A DNA stretch of 64,000 nucleotides from Diploscapter coronatus. Lineage: Eukaryota; Nematoda; Chromadorea; Rhabditida; Rhabditidae. How positions within the stretch are numbered: the first letter of the stretch is position 1; each line of letters begins with the position of its first letter. Position numbers and translations under genes: made by a program. The DNA lies in the NCBI GenBank assembly GCA_964036155.1, contig OZ038422.1:14221201-14285200 (forward strand), read 5' to 3'. The notes below the pieces were generated by a model. That model did not search any database. It was given only the letters and a program-made list of their open reading frames with translations, and had not been told where the DNA came from. Shown here in pieces: positions 1-12,600 of the stretch.

Positions 1-205
1 TTTTATCAGTGGTTGATCTTCATAAAAGTATACAATTAGACAAGCTTTGAAGAAAATCTCGAAGTGGACAACTCAACAACTCTCGCTGAAGCTACGAAAG
101 GAGTGAGACGTGTTATTATCTCTTGAAGAGATGTTGAAATATCAAATCTGAAATTTAAAAGTGTATAAAGTCGAAGGTTTATCGATTAGCTTTCTTTTTT
201 CAAAA

Positions 206-895
206 ATGAATATCGCTTTGAGTTCTTCGAACGAATTTATACCAAGAAAATGTTGTGCATTGCAAGTTAAGGTGAGTGCTAACAAATTTGCATACACTGA
301 AAATTTAGCATCAAAATTATTTTTGTTCTAATATTAAAATAAATTGCCTAAATATTGATATCTAAATATTAAAATTTTTTCATGTTCCAACTAATTAACA
401 TTATTTCAGACACATTTGCAATTGTTTATCAGCGCTAGAATAATCTTCCAATGCGCAATGTTTTTATTGAGTCTTAACGCTGAAATGAGTCTAGAACAAA
501 TGCATCTACATCTTGTTTCTGTTGCCATTGAGGTGAGTATATTATTTTAATTTTTATTAGTTAAAATATATTTTCACAATACCATGTTCATTAACAGTCA
601 GAAATAGTGTCATTAGGGCCCGTTCATACTTAGTTGCAGTTGCATGCAACTTGCAACTCGCTCAAAATAGCACGGAAAATGAAGAGAGAATGAATGGACA
701 AAATTGCATGCAACTTGCTGCAATTTGGCCACTCTCCGCGTTTCTCATACTATTTCGCCGAGTTGCACGCGAATTGCAAGTTGCATGCAACTAAGTATGA
801 ACGGGCCCTTAGTTTGTGAATCACATTTGCATGAAATTCAAACGAAATCAATATACCGTAATCTGATGTTAATGAAAATGATGATTATATTTTGA
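206..895 (+). other. Candidate small gene, third exon split by a MITE (tentative)
   Basis: Three open segments join in frame. They are 206-271 (ATG start, 22 codons, donor GTGAGT), 410-532 (41 codons after a TTTCAG acceptor, donor GTGAGT), and a segment from 598 that stays open to a TGA at 893-895 only if the 193-bp MITE at 616-808 and one TTA target copy are removed. With the MITE in place the frame stops inside the element. The predicted protein is about 96 residues, fairly hydrophobic, with no domain I recognise. It could be a small gene broken by a recent insertion, the end of a longer gene starting left of the window, or chance open frame. Coding status is weakly supported. Confidence 0.22.
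616..808. mobile_element. PIF/Harbinger-type MITE (193 bp)
   Basis: The terminal inverted repeats begin GGGCCCGTTCATACTTAGTT and are perfect for about 23 bp. They continue imperfectly through ATGCAACTTGCAA on both arms. The element is flanked by a TTA duplication (613-615 and 809-811), the target preference of PIF/Harbinger transposons. There is no coding capacity, so it is non-autonomous. The arms make the whole element able to fold back. Confidence 0.9.
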
Positions 896-904
896 AAATG
901 TTTA

Positions 905-1096
905 ATGAAAAAAATATGCTCAGAATGCGGCTATCGATTCTTGTTCCTTTCATGTGCTCTAATTTTATTTATACTGATTGTTAATAAACATGAGGCAATG
1001 AGTTTAGATGGGGATCGAAGCAATTCTTTTCATAGCTGCATACTTCAAAAAATCTATAATATTTCTAATTGCATATATTTTAAACGTAAGATTTGA
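905..1096 (+). CDS. Hypothetical short single-pass membrane ORF or 5' exon
   Basis: A 63-codon frame with Cys pair CSEC near the N-terminus followed by a hydrophobic stretch (residues about 12-26). A potential donor, GTAAGA, lies near its end (about 1087). If it splices there to an acceptor TTCTTAG just before 1228 the frame continues into the next gene, so this may be its upstream exon instead of a separate gene. I recognise no family. Confidence 0.22.
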   Translation: MKKICSECGYRFLFLSCALILFILIVNKHEAMSLDGDRSNSFHSCILQKIYNISNCIYFKRKI

Positions 1097-1229
1097 TTCT
1101 TTTATAAACAATATTTATTTCAACTGAAATCTAGGTTTTATATCATACGCTTAGCTTATTTCAAATTCTTATCATTTTATGTAGTAAGTAAAATGATTTC
1201 GAGTGCAAGTATAATTTGATTTCTTAGTT

Positions 1230-1807
1230 ATGACGTTTAACGAACGTATTAAAAAACTACCTCCACTTCCATGGGGCACTATCAGCATCGATCTAGGCCG
1301 TAAGTGAATTACTTTACAAATTTTTAATCAAACTTCGTTATCTACCTGATAATTTGGAGATATCGACAATTTCGCAACCTAGCAACCTGACAAAATAGAT
1401 AGCTTGAGAAATAGAACCGCAATTAATAAGATCCGCGATGGTTTTAGGAAAGTCTGCAATTTTTCTTGTAAAAATCTAGAGACCTAGAGATTAATTCCAT
1501 CAGTTAGCATTATCAAGTTATTGATCTTTCCTGAAGTTATTACGGTTCTTATTCATGGGGTTATGGTTCTGTTCTGATATACCACGAATAGTATTCTGGG
1601 ATAGGAAGTTGTATGAGAACACATTTAACTTTAGATTGCTATTTCTTTATCAGCAAGGTTGCGAGATTACTGAACTATTGACAATTTTCAGTGTACATCT
1701 CTATAATCATATTCGGCTACATGACGTTTAGAGATTTGAGAAGATATCGGAAACACGTCAAGGAGAATAAAAAACGAAACTCTCAAAAAGTTCATCCAGT
1801 AGCTTAG
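1230..1807 (+). CDS. Small single-pass membrane protein (61 aa)
   Basis: Two exons, 1230-1299 and 1692-1807, with donor GTAAGT and acceptor TTTTCAG, give an intact 61-residue protein. The N-terminal half is short and proline-containing (KLPPLPWG). A single hydrophobic segment follows (about residues 24-36, LYISIIIFGYMTF), then a strongly basic tail (RRYRKH, KENKKR) ending at TAG. The start sits two bases behind a TTCTTAG acceptor, consistent with trans-splicing. A polyadenylation signal AATAAA lies at 1884-1889. The layout (tiny, one membrane span, basic tail) resembles small organelle-membrane subunits, but I cannot name a family. It may extend upstream to the exon at 905-1087. Confidence 0.5.
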
Positions 1808-1889
1808 AATTATTCCATTCCTCATCTTTATTTCTTATTTAGCTTAGGTGTATTTAAAATCATCGTATTGTACACTAGCGAAAAATAAA

Positions 1890-3872
1890 CTTTAATTATC
1901 ACGAATTTCATGCAAAAGTATCTTTGACCATGCCAATGGGAATCGACGTGCCGGTATTTCAAACGATCACACTACATTTTCTTGTTAAAAGAGCTATAAA
2001 GACGCATATCTTGAAAAAATAAGAGAAAATTGAAAATTTAGACAAAAGTGGAGAATATTGTATCTCATTTTCTAAATATTACAAGTACCATAATTCTGGC
2101 TTACAGTACTCTATATTTAAGACGCATTCTTTGAATAACCCGAACAAAATATAAAGAGTGGTCGGACAACTGCAAAAGTATCTCGGATCCGAACCAAACT
2201 TATATGATGGATACACCCATGGGCCCTAATCACAAAAATTAGGTTTTTAGGTCCCGCCCCCAAAAGTGGGCGGGGCTAGGTGGGGGTCAAAGTTGAGCAT
2301 TTTCACGATTTGACACCCCTCAGGGGTATAAACGAAGGATTCTAAATCCAATCAGCAAGCAAAATCATCTAGCCATAAGCAATTATTTCCTGAATAAATA
2401 ATCTAACAGCGTATAACCATGACAAAAATCGATAAAACAACCCATATAGTATCTTATATAACGGGATTAGAATTTGTTTCCTAAAAATCGTCACCGTCAC
2501 TGATTTTTTGTTCCAAAAACTTCGATGAAACACTTTCCAAATTAGTAAGTGTTGAAAAAATTCTCCGAAAGGAGGACAATTATCTTCTCGAATCGAAAAA
2601 TTCGCGAATTAGTAAATAAAATTCGTGCGGTTCAAAGTAACAGGACGCAATTCTTGAATTTAGCATCAAATTTTCTGAACAATTTGATGAAAATTCTGTA
2701 AAAATGGCAAAAATTTAGCGGAATTCAGAAAGAGCCTTGAGCAGTTCAAAGTAACAGAGTGCACTTCGTTTTCCCTTAATGCTTTGTGCTTGTCGAGTTG
2801 GTGAAGTGTGTTTCAATGAATCGGAGCGTGCGCGCGGCAGGCAGAGAGTAAGTGAAAGTAAAAATGGGCGGAGCGAATGAAGGAACAAAGACCACGCCCA
2901 CTGATTAGCCTTTGGGAATGAAAGAGGAGATAGGGATTGGGGGATGGGACGAACGAGTGATCGATGCAAAATTTATAGGAATTTCATCAGAATTGCAGAA
3001 GAGTTACGACACTTTTATTTTTTTTATTGATTTTGGTTGAATTTGCACAATTATTAACTTGAGATGCTTTTTCGTGATTACGATGGTTGAACAATTTAGT
3101 CATAATATGATTGATTTTGATATTTATCAATTTCATAAGAGTGGGTTACGATACTTTTTCCTGCGCACAATTTTTTTCCTAGTTTTTCTGCAAACGAATT
3201 TTGAAAAAGTCACTTTTAAACTGTTTGATTATTGAAACTTGAGCCTTTATCTGATTCTGAATTTCATCAATTCATTGAAGTCAATCAATAATCTTATCTG
3301 ATCGATAAATTCTTTGGTAGAATTTCCATGATTACTGTGAAGCCAGAAGGTCCAAGTTCTTTTTGTTTTCTTAAGAGCGTTATGAAACTTAAGCCGTTGT
3401 TTGATTGATGGAGTCACTTTATCTAGGGCATCGAACTACGATATTTTTCTGTTTATGTCTTAACCCTAGGATTCTACTGTAAAATGAAGGTTCGAAAACT
3501 ATTAGGTTCATTTAGAAAAAAAAACATCTTTAGAATTTTATGATACTTCTGCTCAATGCTAAATTCTATCAGATTTGATTGATTTCTCTATTTGGTGCCT
3601 ATATTTTACTTTGCTGAAGTTTATCTAAATTTGTAAAAAAATATCTTTGCACTTGACGCGTGCTTAGTCAAATCTCTAAAAGTTATCACTTGATTTTATA
3701 AACTATTATCAAACTAGCCAAAATTACCATCTTGACTAATTGATCTCCACCTTCAAAATTACTCCTTCAATTATCATCAAATTTCATCATTTTTCGTGCA
3801 ACATAAAAGCCCTCGTCATTATCGTCAGATACGATATCGACTTCTTCTAATCACCTTTTTCCTTTATTTAGT
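1890..3872. other. Intergenic, about 2 kb, no supported gene
   Basis: AT-rich spacer. It contains a GC-rich stretch at about 2215-2340 with the motif CCCGCCCCCAAAAGTGGGCGGGGC (a short inverted repeat), a short direct repeat TTCAAAGTAACAG at about 2633 and 2741, and a G+A-rich tract at about 2820-2960. The minus-strand frame at 2715-2969 looks like low-complexity shadow. Some of this may be promoter for the nuclear-receptor gene. Confidence 0.5.
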
Positions 3873-4171
3873 TTCATGCTGGCGACCATCGTAAATTTGT
3901 TGCGTATCTTTCAGCTTCTGCAGGGGAAATGCGAGAAAGTTTGAAAAGACTGAAAGAGATGCTGAGTGAGAAGAAGGGCCTATTGTTAGATTTATCAGTC
4001 GGATACGATACGTCCTCTTTAATCATAGCATGCGCATCTTCTCATTTGGATTCTGATCTTATGAGTTCGACAGTCTCTAACCGCGCATATCATTCTTGGA
4101 AAATTATCGAACTTCAGATCAAGAAGTTCAAGTCAATATCTTGTCATTTCCATATACTTGATGCTATTTGA
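3873..4171 (+). other. Possible upstream exon of the nuclear-receptor gene
   Basis: Directly after a TTTATTTAG acceptor (3872) a frame stays open for 99 codons. Its first 45 codons look coding: mixed third positions and an amphipathic Lys/Glu-rich helix-like stretch (GEMRESLKRLKEMLSEKKG). Several GT donors could join it in phase 0 to the ATG at 4427, for example the one at about 4000. I cannot place an exon before it. It could be an alternative 5' exon, a separate small gene, or chance. Confidence 0.25.
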
Positions 4172-4426
4172 ATACTGATTTTCCGTTTTCGATCATCACC
4201 TCCCACCGATTAAAGCTAAATATCGATTTTTCTAAAACGTAATTTTTAAAGCGAACGCACATAAACTCCAGACTTCAACCTCTACCTTTATATCGATTTC
4301 TTCTTGCTCCATTTGCGATTTTTCATTGCGACTTTCCAATTTTAAAATTTTTTGCTAGCTCCCAACTGTTCTCCAAGATAGTTCCTGATCGATCGACAAT
4401 TTCGAGACTGACGAACATTTCTTCAG

Positions 4427-6703
4427 ATGAACCAAAAATCTCATTCCCTACTGATTGAGTGCGGTGCGCGGACGCAGATTGCGCTTGACGATTCTGGAGG
4501 GCTTTCTATTGTTCTGCCCACGTTCCAACCACCAGGTACTGTGCCCTGATCCCTGGATTCATGCAACTTTCGAAACCCCCGAAGCCTTCTTTTTATAAGA
4601 AGTGGATTCCCACTAGATGACTCCTGTTGAGAGAAGGCTATTATAGAAAGGGTTCCGAAAGTTCCACTAGTTCAGGAACTGAGTCATTTCTTGAATAATA
4701 TTTATTTCATGGTCTAAAGCGATAAGATTCATTACCATTTTGAACTAAGATTAAGGATAACTCTGCATTTCAACACAAACGAATTTAATTACAGAGGAAC
4801 CAGAGGCATCGACGTCGAAAAGCTCAAATGGTTCGAAGGCTGAAGGCGACGACAAGCCAAAGCAGAATATCCCTTCAATTGATATGCTCGACGAGTCAGG
4901 TGGATTTTTGTGATAATTATAATCTGACAGTAAAATGGGGTCATAATTTGAGATATGAATAGATTAGGATAGAATATAGAATATATGTTTCCTAGTAGGA
5001 TTTCTCGAGATTATTGATATTTTTACATTTTCGTAAAACTTATACTGGACTGAATGGTACTAATGGAGTATCAAATAACCGGGAAAGTGGTAAGAAAACT
5101 ATCGAATAGAAAGTTAGCTGATCAAAAATAATCATTCATTGCAAAACCTTAAGACCTGAAACTCGAAAAGATTTAATATCTGGATTGCGGAATTATTGAT
5201 TTGAATTTTTAACTTTGGCCATATCCCAGGCGATTAATTGAACTTCATGGATTATATAAAGATTGAACATTGAATTTTTCGAAATTTACACATATAAAAC
5301 TTGGTTAATTTCCAGAAGCCTGCTTCTCTTGGATCGATGAACTAAAGTTGGTAACATTCAACAGTTATGCGCCTCCAGCCCAGCCGAAATGTCAAGTCTG
5401 TAGCGCGGAATTCGACGGAATACCTAGGTACTCCAAGAAGGTAAGAACTATATCTTCTGAATATCTTAGGATCGTTTTATTGATTGAAGCTAAAGAAGAG
5501 CACTTTATCATTTTTACCTCATTTCTGCTAATGAAAGTTCCCTGGGACGCACTAATTGCTAAAAATGGGTTAATTGGGCAATCGTTTGAGATTTTTCTGC
5601 TCGATCGACTTCAGAATTGATTTTTTACCGACTAATCTATCAACTCAGATTAGGGTGATCTTCTCGAATTTAGCACTATTCTGGCTGTAGTTACTTTGAT
5701 TCCATGAAAATTATTTTCCAGCAAATTCTCAATTTTCGCATTTTTTTTCTGAGGAGTTTGAATATTTTCGACTTTTTTTATTTGTTACCTGAGCTCTGTA
5801 CCGATGCTCGCCACTTCCAAACTAGAAAAACCTCTCGAAGGCAGGTTGAAATTTGCATATTCGACTGCGAGACTAGTGCATGGCATGAAAAGCGAAGCTA
5901 GTTTTACGCATCAGCAGCCTTTCGCAATCGTAAAAAATAATGATAAAATAAAAATGCGCACTTTTATATCTCATTGATCAAATAAGTGGAATCTTGATAT
6001 TTTTGTGCAATTGCACGTAATCAGAAGGAGTTGAAATTGTTTGCAGAAGGTAATTCGTCCTCTTATATTTGGACAATATTTACATTCATAGAAACGAGAT
6101 TCTAATAGGAAAACATTGTTCAGAATGGTTTTAGCTCCCTTTCTTCCTTTATGAACAATTTCAAAGAAAAATAAAATCCCCTTCAATTCACTCACGATTT
6201 CAATTTTAGGTATGCAGAGCGTGCGCGATGTTCTTCAAGCGATGGGTTAAAAGCAGCAAAGAGTACCGATGCCGTTCCAGCACAATTCCCGACAGATGTC
6301 CGCTGTCAAGTAGGCGTACTTATCGTTAACCGTGTCTTCTGATATTCAATATCGATTTTTTCAGAGAACAAGAGTTGCTGTAAGAAGTGTCGTCTGGAAA
6401 AGTGCTTTCTGATCGGGATGAAACGAGAATGTGAGCGACTTTTTATCGTTCAGGCATCATAAGTTCCCAAAAAAAATTTCGTATGTTTGAGACCTTGATG
6501 CTTGCGGCTTCCAAGCTATCATTCCTCCTACTTTTTATGAATTTTTCAAAATTTCAGCGGTCAATCGGTATAAGCGGAGAAAGATCTCAAGTAATCTCGG
6601 AAAACCACCGACTGATGCAAATTCACCAGCGCCGTCAAAGTCACCCACTTCGCCGACCACGTCAATCGCGCCGAACACACCGCCGACTCCGGCAAGCTCA
6701 TAA
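4427..6703 (+). CDS. Nuclear hormone receptor-type protein, DNA-binding domain only
   Basis: Six exons (4427-4535, 4795-4899, 5316-5440, 6210-6309, 6365-6430, 6558-6703) splice in frame to 216 residues. The first zinc module has C97, C100, C115 and C118, with the P-box region CRACAMFFKRW typical of divergent nematode receptors. The second module follows with C134, C143, the C151/C152 pair and C155, then the conserved CRLEKCFLIGMKRE helix. A basic extension (NRYKRRK) and a Ser/Pro/Thr-rich tail end at TAA, only about 50 residues past the DNA-binding domain. Receptors of this family normally carry a roughly 200-residue ligand-binding domain; none is seen here or in the 1.7 kb downstream. The role is presumably nuclear, sequence-specific DNA binding. 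The start follows TTCTTCAG directly, so the N-terminus could lie further upstream. Confidence 0.85.
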
Positions 6704-8435
6704 ACTCCCAGTGATATGTTAATCTTTAGAATTCTTTAGTTTCGTCCGAAGATTTTGCGCCTGGAAAATTATACGTTGATGGAAAAATACCTTGGGTGCA
6801 AAGTTATCGGGTGGTTTTTATTCTAGTTAGCCTTCATAGATTGTAGAAAATGTGTCTGTACAAACTTTTAGTCATCGGCTAGTAATTTATCGCCATTGTT
6901 CTTTCAAATCTGGCTTTAAACTTTACCGCACTTTGGCAAAGAATGTGGAGTTTTGTTGACTTTTTCAATATTGATTATTTTCAAGGGAACAGTCTATTGG
7001 TAAATTTGATGATGTGCTTTCATGACACGCAAATATCATATTTGACTTGAACGTACTCTTCATTATTCCCGAGATTAGCCTTGCTTCTGTTGCCGGGCGA
7101 AGTGTTTCCGCCGACTCTGCGTTCTTTTACTCTCTTTTTCCTTTTTCACACTAGTTTAACTTGCTGCTCGCGTCGCGCTCGCACCACTCTTTACCCAGAG
7201 ACAGGTAAAGTGTTCATCTCGGTTATAATGGAGAGTACTTTGTGGTTTATCTGGCAAATCGAAATTTGGAAAGACCGTTCTATCTTTTCTTCAAGCTAAT
7301 CGAAATAGCACATCAAAGATGAGAAATGTTCCGCGACAATATTTCACCTAGCTTGATGACTTTGTAGAATTTGGTCTTCAAACTTTCGGCAAATCAATAT
7401 TTTATTTCATTATTTTTTAGTTTGAAGAATCATAAATTGTTTGATAGCTTCAGTTTGTTTCTTGCAAAACATTCCAATTCCAAGTCGCGTAAATAATTTT
7501 AGTGCGACAGAGAGTCTTGACACAAAATGGGTCATTTTGAGTGCCCTGTACAGTCGGGAAGTAACCTACTCACTTCTCGGTTGACATAAAGATAGGCCTT
7601 CGTGATAATGCGCGCATCGATAGAGAAAGAGGGGTCGAGAGAAGTAGATAAGAGAGAGGGAGGAAAGGGAGAGAAAGAATGAGAAACACGCGTGCGTGCT
7701 ACGAGAGGAGCAATGATAAAATTGGGTGATCAACGAAACAAACTCCATCCGGTTTGAGATTCGACGTCGCCGAAAATCGCGATAAAATAATTTGGGGATG
7801 CAGGACCGAACGGGGGACAAATATCTTCGTCTGGGAAAAACATCGATAATTTCAAAAGGATATTTGCAGATATGGGGCTAACAATGCCTGATAAGGTGAA
7901 AGCTTAAATGATAAAATGACCATGAATCTTAAGATTATGTAAAGGTATGGATGTAAAAATGGAGGAAAAAGGTTCGTCTGAGGGTTATCGCTCAAATATA
8001 GCTTATTCGTGAAAAATGGAAATGGAAGGTGTTTTCATAGGGTTCTTCAGTATATTAGGGAAAACGTTAGAAGGTGGCCTGAAGAATCTTTTGCCCGGTC
8101 AATTCTTCAATTAGAGAGACAGAAAACGAGACTCTTCTCAAAGTATCAAACTAGAAGGTTTTAGTCGAATATTGTCTACGTGGAATTGCAGTATCATTAA
8201 ATGAGAGGAGATAACTCGACATTTCCGATTGTTTCTATACTCAACGCGCTCGATTTTGAAAAAGACAGACAACAAATAATCTGACTGATATTCTGAAAGG
8301 AAAATTTCTGATGAAAAAATATTCTTTTATCGGAGTTTTTGGTTTTGCAAAAAAAAAGGAACTCAACAAGGAAGAATTTATTTGATTCTCATAAAAATAC
8401 ATTCACGGAAGAAAGGGAAGATCAGAGAAATTTGC
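6704..8435. other. Intergenic, about 1.7 kb, between convergent genes
   Basis: I see no gene between the nuclear-receptor stop and the GATA-factor stop. A pyrimidine-rich stretch lies at about 7100-7200 and a long G+A-rich tract at about 7600-7700 (GAGAGAGGGAGGAAAGGGAG). The open frames at 7081-7299 and 7566-7820 fall in this low-complexity sequence. Confidence 0.5.
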
Positions 8436-11400
8436 TCAGAGCTTCAGGTAGATCCGGCCATTGATGGGAGGAAACTCGCCGACGATATCGACCTCGTTCT
8501 GAAATCTCAAGAGGTTAAAAATTAAGGATAGTTTCGAAATTTTTTAAACAAATTTTTGCGTCAATTTCTGGTCATGTTTCTTCATGTATCCTGATAGTCA
8601 TATTATTTTCTTCCTAAAAACATATATCTTCCAACATTTCATTGATATTGAGGGGATAAATTCGCTCTTTTCATACTATCTGAGTTTTGCTTGTTATATT
8701 ATGTCTGCTATACGAAAGCAGTTGTTCCAATGAGGTTTTACAATGTTAGCTGGCTGTTTCTAGTATGACACCCGGCTCTCTAGCTTGAGAAAAGGAGCTG
8801 TGCGTAGATATTTTGCTCCTTCTCGCCACCTTTCATACCTGCAGTCAAAAATAAGCCTGTCCTGTGTTCTGTTTCGCTGAGCCCACAGATTCCACGTTAC
8901 GAAATATCAATCAAACAATTCGTAGCGCGCGGCTGATAAGCAGAAATAAACACAACGAACTAGTGCAAAATTGCTGACGAGAAAAAAATGTGATTTCGGG
9001 ACCAATTAGTACAAATGAGCGAAAATAGGTCAAATTTTAAGAATAATGGGAGTCCGAACAAATTTTGTTCGAAACTAAAAAAAATCAATACAGATTTTTC
9101 ATTGATTTCGGAAACAACAACTTTTTTACTAGATGGATCATTTTTTACAAGAAGCTAATCTCTTCCATCGTTGCAAATTTCGTCACGATTTCTTTTCCGC
9201 CAGCAACCTTTTCACTCAAAAAGTTCTCGAGTCGAAACTGCAGACCTCCAAATGTTATCTGCTGGTTGCGTATCTGATGCAGCACAGCAATTTTGCAGTT
9301 TGTTCAACCGAAGTTTGTTTGAGCAAAGTAAATACACTGATATCTTCATTGAAACAATATCGAAAATGAGCGAGGGACTGTTGAGCATCATTTATGATTG
9401 AGGGATGGTCATCGATAAGAGAGAAGTTGGAACTGATCACTCTCGGCCCCAATGAAACAGCATTTTCAGTTGAGCCCGAAAGGTCTTTGGAGTGTTTAAA
9501 TGCTCCGTTTGATATTGTGAACTCCCGTAAAAGGTTGGTGCGCTGAGCTCTTTATCGCATAACAGCAGACAGAAAATAGGAAAGTTCAGGGAATGAAAAG
9601 TTGCTTATTGCCGCACCATAATGCAGTTTTACGAAAAAAAAAAAACGTAAAAAAGAGTAAAATTATATCATAATTCTAGCAATCTAAGGAATTCCTTGGA
9701 GTTAATAAAGCTTTATAGAATATTTTATAATATAGATTTGAGCCTTTAAAAAGTAGAGAACTTAGATTGCTCAGAGTTTCATGAATAAATAAACCTATTC
9801 GATATTGCATCAATTTGATACAAAAAATTTGCTCTATAGAAGAAAAAATGACTCTTTCAAAAGCAATTGATAAAATCGAGCAAAGAGCTCAAACTAAGCA
9901 AAAGATAAATTACAAACTAGAGTAAAATAAAGAAGCGAAAAAGTCGAAATTCACTCACATCACGATTTTTGGAGGTGTCGGGGTGTGGTCCTCCGTACTC
10001 CTCGCCCTCTACGGTCTCGACGTCGACAAACTGGTTCTCGAGTTGGACGAAGACGGGCTTGATGAACTTGGTGTGGTTGCGCACACGCTTCACCACCATG
10101 CGGTTGTGCAGATTCGCTGGACGCGGCACGCCGTACTTCTCGAAGTATTGGTTGCAGGCGCTGAAACAATTTTACTCGAATAAAAATTCGAAATTCGATG
10201 AGAATTCAAAATTACCCTTCATTCTATTAGGTTGATGCATAATCTTTCGGGGCAATTTTCTATTTTTACTGACTACTATTCAATGGAATAACAAAGCTTC
10301 GTTAGAATATTAAAGAAGAAGACAGGGCATCTGATTAAAAATGCCTTTTGTCATCTTTTGAATTGTGGTATCTACTTTTATGACGAGCAATGGGATATTT
10401 TCCATCGTAAAGAATAACCTAATTTTGAAACATCGGATCACAAAAAATCACAAAGTTCAACACAAAATCAGTTCGAATTTATAATGTTGTAGTAATGGCA
10501 CCACATTATCGGGTAAAATTTAAGCCTGAACATGAGGCTATATTTACGCGAGATATCGGCCAAGGTATTTCACTTACTCAAAAATCGAATATTTGACTTC
10601 GCTCTCCTCCCACCTCTCAAAGGATAATGTAAGAGCGACCAAACTCTCGGATTATGAACGTATGAGAGTTAGTGATAATAATCGTCAAGATACTATCACT
10701 TGAGGTATCACTATTGAAAAATAATTTTTATTTAATTTATATGAAAACTGAATGGAAATTACGCATCACCCAATATTTTGTTTGTAACGTGAGCAGTGGA
10801 CAGATTGGAATAGTTTTCATAAAATGCGATATTAAAACTTTGAAACGTAAACAATTTGTGTTATGAAGTGTTGAAGAAAAGACAAACACTCACTTGCATT
10901 CGAGTTTGCCGGTGTATGAATGGTGGCGCCACATGGGAGTCTCGTTCGTGCCGCACACTGTGCACACCGAGTTCGCGTGCATCGGGGGTTTCTAAAATCC
11001 AATTTTAAAAATCGAAACGAAGAAATGATCTTAGAGGTGAAAATTTCTTTAACAAAAGCAAAAACGAAGTCGACAGACCTTAGTCAAGCGCCTGCGCTTT
11101 ATCGGCAATTTGACGTGTTGGGGGGTCTGGGATGGCTTTTTGCCGATCACTGTGCACACGGTCTGCTGTTTGGTAGTAGTGGTGGTCAGCGACAGGTCGA
11201 TGAACTTGCAGGGATGAGGCTGAATAATATCGATTTCAGTTAGCTTTATGATATGATAACACAGAACACGACAACATCATATTATTCATAGGTAATACAC
11301 GTCGCTGTAGTCGGAGTGCGAAAAATATTTCAATAAGTTGCAAAAATATCAATGCACTGTGGCGTTTACAGCAAAAGCAGCGTGTCGGCTGACGTTTCGG

Positions 11401-12464
11401 CAAAATTTTACAACAAACCCCCAAGAAGCTGGTAGATGGGGACGCGTAGTCGAGGTTGCCCGAGTTGTCGTTTCGATGGATCGCCTGTTCGGTGGCTGTG
11501 GCCAGCAACTGACTCGGCTGCCCGCCCTCCAGAGCCGTGTGCGTCAGACTCATCGAATATATCGGCTGACCGTAGTGGTGCACGTGCGTGCTCTGCAACT
11601 TCATTGGATCATCTTCAAAAGAGAAATATGAGAAAAAGCGGGAATGATCTTCACCATCCTTCTTTCAAAGATAGATTTGTCACCTTATGGAATAAGATGA
11701 GTAATTCAGGATCAGAGCGAAACACTTGGAAGTCTTTCAGACTCAAACAGATAGGGATAAAAGTTGGAATACTAATAGACTGGATTTTCAGACCTGCTGA
11801 ATGGCGTGCGAGTCGTCCTGCGCGGCAATGAGGCGCTGCTGGTCGACGGCGAACAGTTGCGGATTCATCGTTCCGTTCTGCAACCACATCTGGCTTCTAA
11901 AATCAGGATTTGTTTTAATTGTTCAAATAAAAAATTTGAGCAACACTTTCTCAGGTAAGATTCTAGTTTTTGATTCTCAGAGGTGATGATGAACTCATGG
12001 AAAAGGAAGGGAGAGCATGTTGCTCCCTCGATGGTTTCGAAACAACTCCTTACGAATCAGACGACATGGCGGCTGACTGAACGATCTGGTCCTTCGACAT
12101 CTTTTTTGCCTGACTGTTGCTCGGCTTCGTAGTCGCACCGCCCGAGGAAGGCATCGTCTGACACGGCGTCATGTAGTTAGCGAACATCAACTCAAAGTCC
12201 AGGTGATCTACTTCGTACGCGGTCGTCACATCGTCATTCGCTGAGGGCCTTAAAAAGCATCTTCACTATTTTATCGCTTTTCAATGCTAGAAAGGCGCTG
12301 ATTTTGTCATTGATCAGGATCAGCTTCATTATCACAAAGCTCCAATGCTGATTGAAGTTTTTCTCTCGTTCTTACGCCTGATTCCCTGCCTGATCGATGG
12401 CAGTCGTCGCTGGTGACGGACCCAGAAAGTCCACATTGAACAGATCGTCCAGTTCCTGGAACAT
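8436..12464 (-). CDS. GATA-type zinc-finger transcription factor
   Basis: Eight exons (12376-12464, 12054-12248, 11794-11896, 11419-11592, 11079-11219, 10894-10991, 9959-10160, 8436-8498) give an intact frame of 354 residues. A single GATA finger reads C244-x2-C247-x18-C266-N-A-C269, followed by QYFEKYGVPRP and a basic tail (MVVKRVR). The TPMWR and CNAC blocks are family signatures. The loop is 18 residues where animal GATA fingers usually have 17. The finger is split by an intron between the Cys pairs. The N-terminal half is acidic then Gln/Ser-rich, as in activation regions; a basic cluster (KRRRLTK) precedes the finger. It should act in the nucleus on (A/T)GATA(A/G) sites. The start at 12464 could instead be 12497. 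The last exon lies 1.4 kb downstream of the previous one. Confidence 0.88.
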
Positions 12465-12600
12465 CGATGAAATGGTAATGAAGAATGATCGATTCATTTT
12501 GCTCACGACCGAATGCAAGCTAATTTGTGAAGTTTTCAAGTTTCTGCTGATTAAGAAGAAGGCCTCTATTTCTGTCCCCGCACGTCTACGTTCCGGCAAA

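Noticed and set aside
2715..2969. 84-codon minus-strand frame with Ser/Leu/Pro bias
   Set aside because: It lies in G+A-rich low-complexity DNA; the composition explains the open frame.
9065..9452. Overlapping short frames on both strands between GATA exons
   Set aside because: They lie inside a GATA intron, overlap each other, and show no domain or coding bias.
11338..11831. Plus-strand frames antisense to GATA exons
   Set aside because: Shadows of the minus-strand coding exons; the minus-strand frame has matching phases and a GATA finger.
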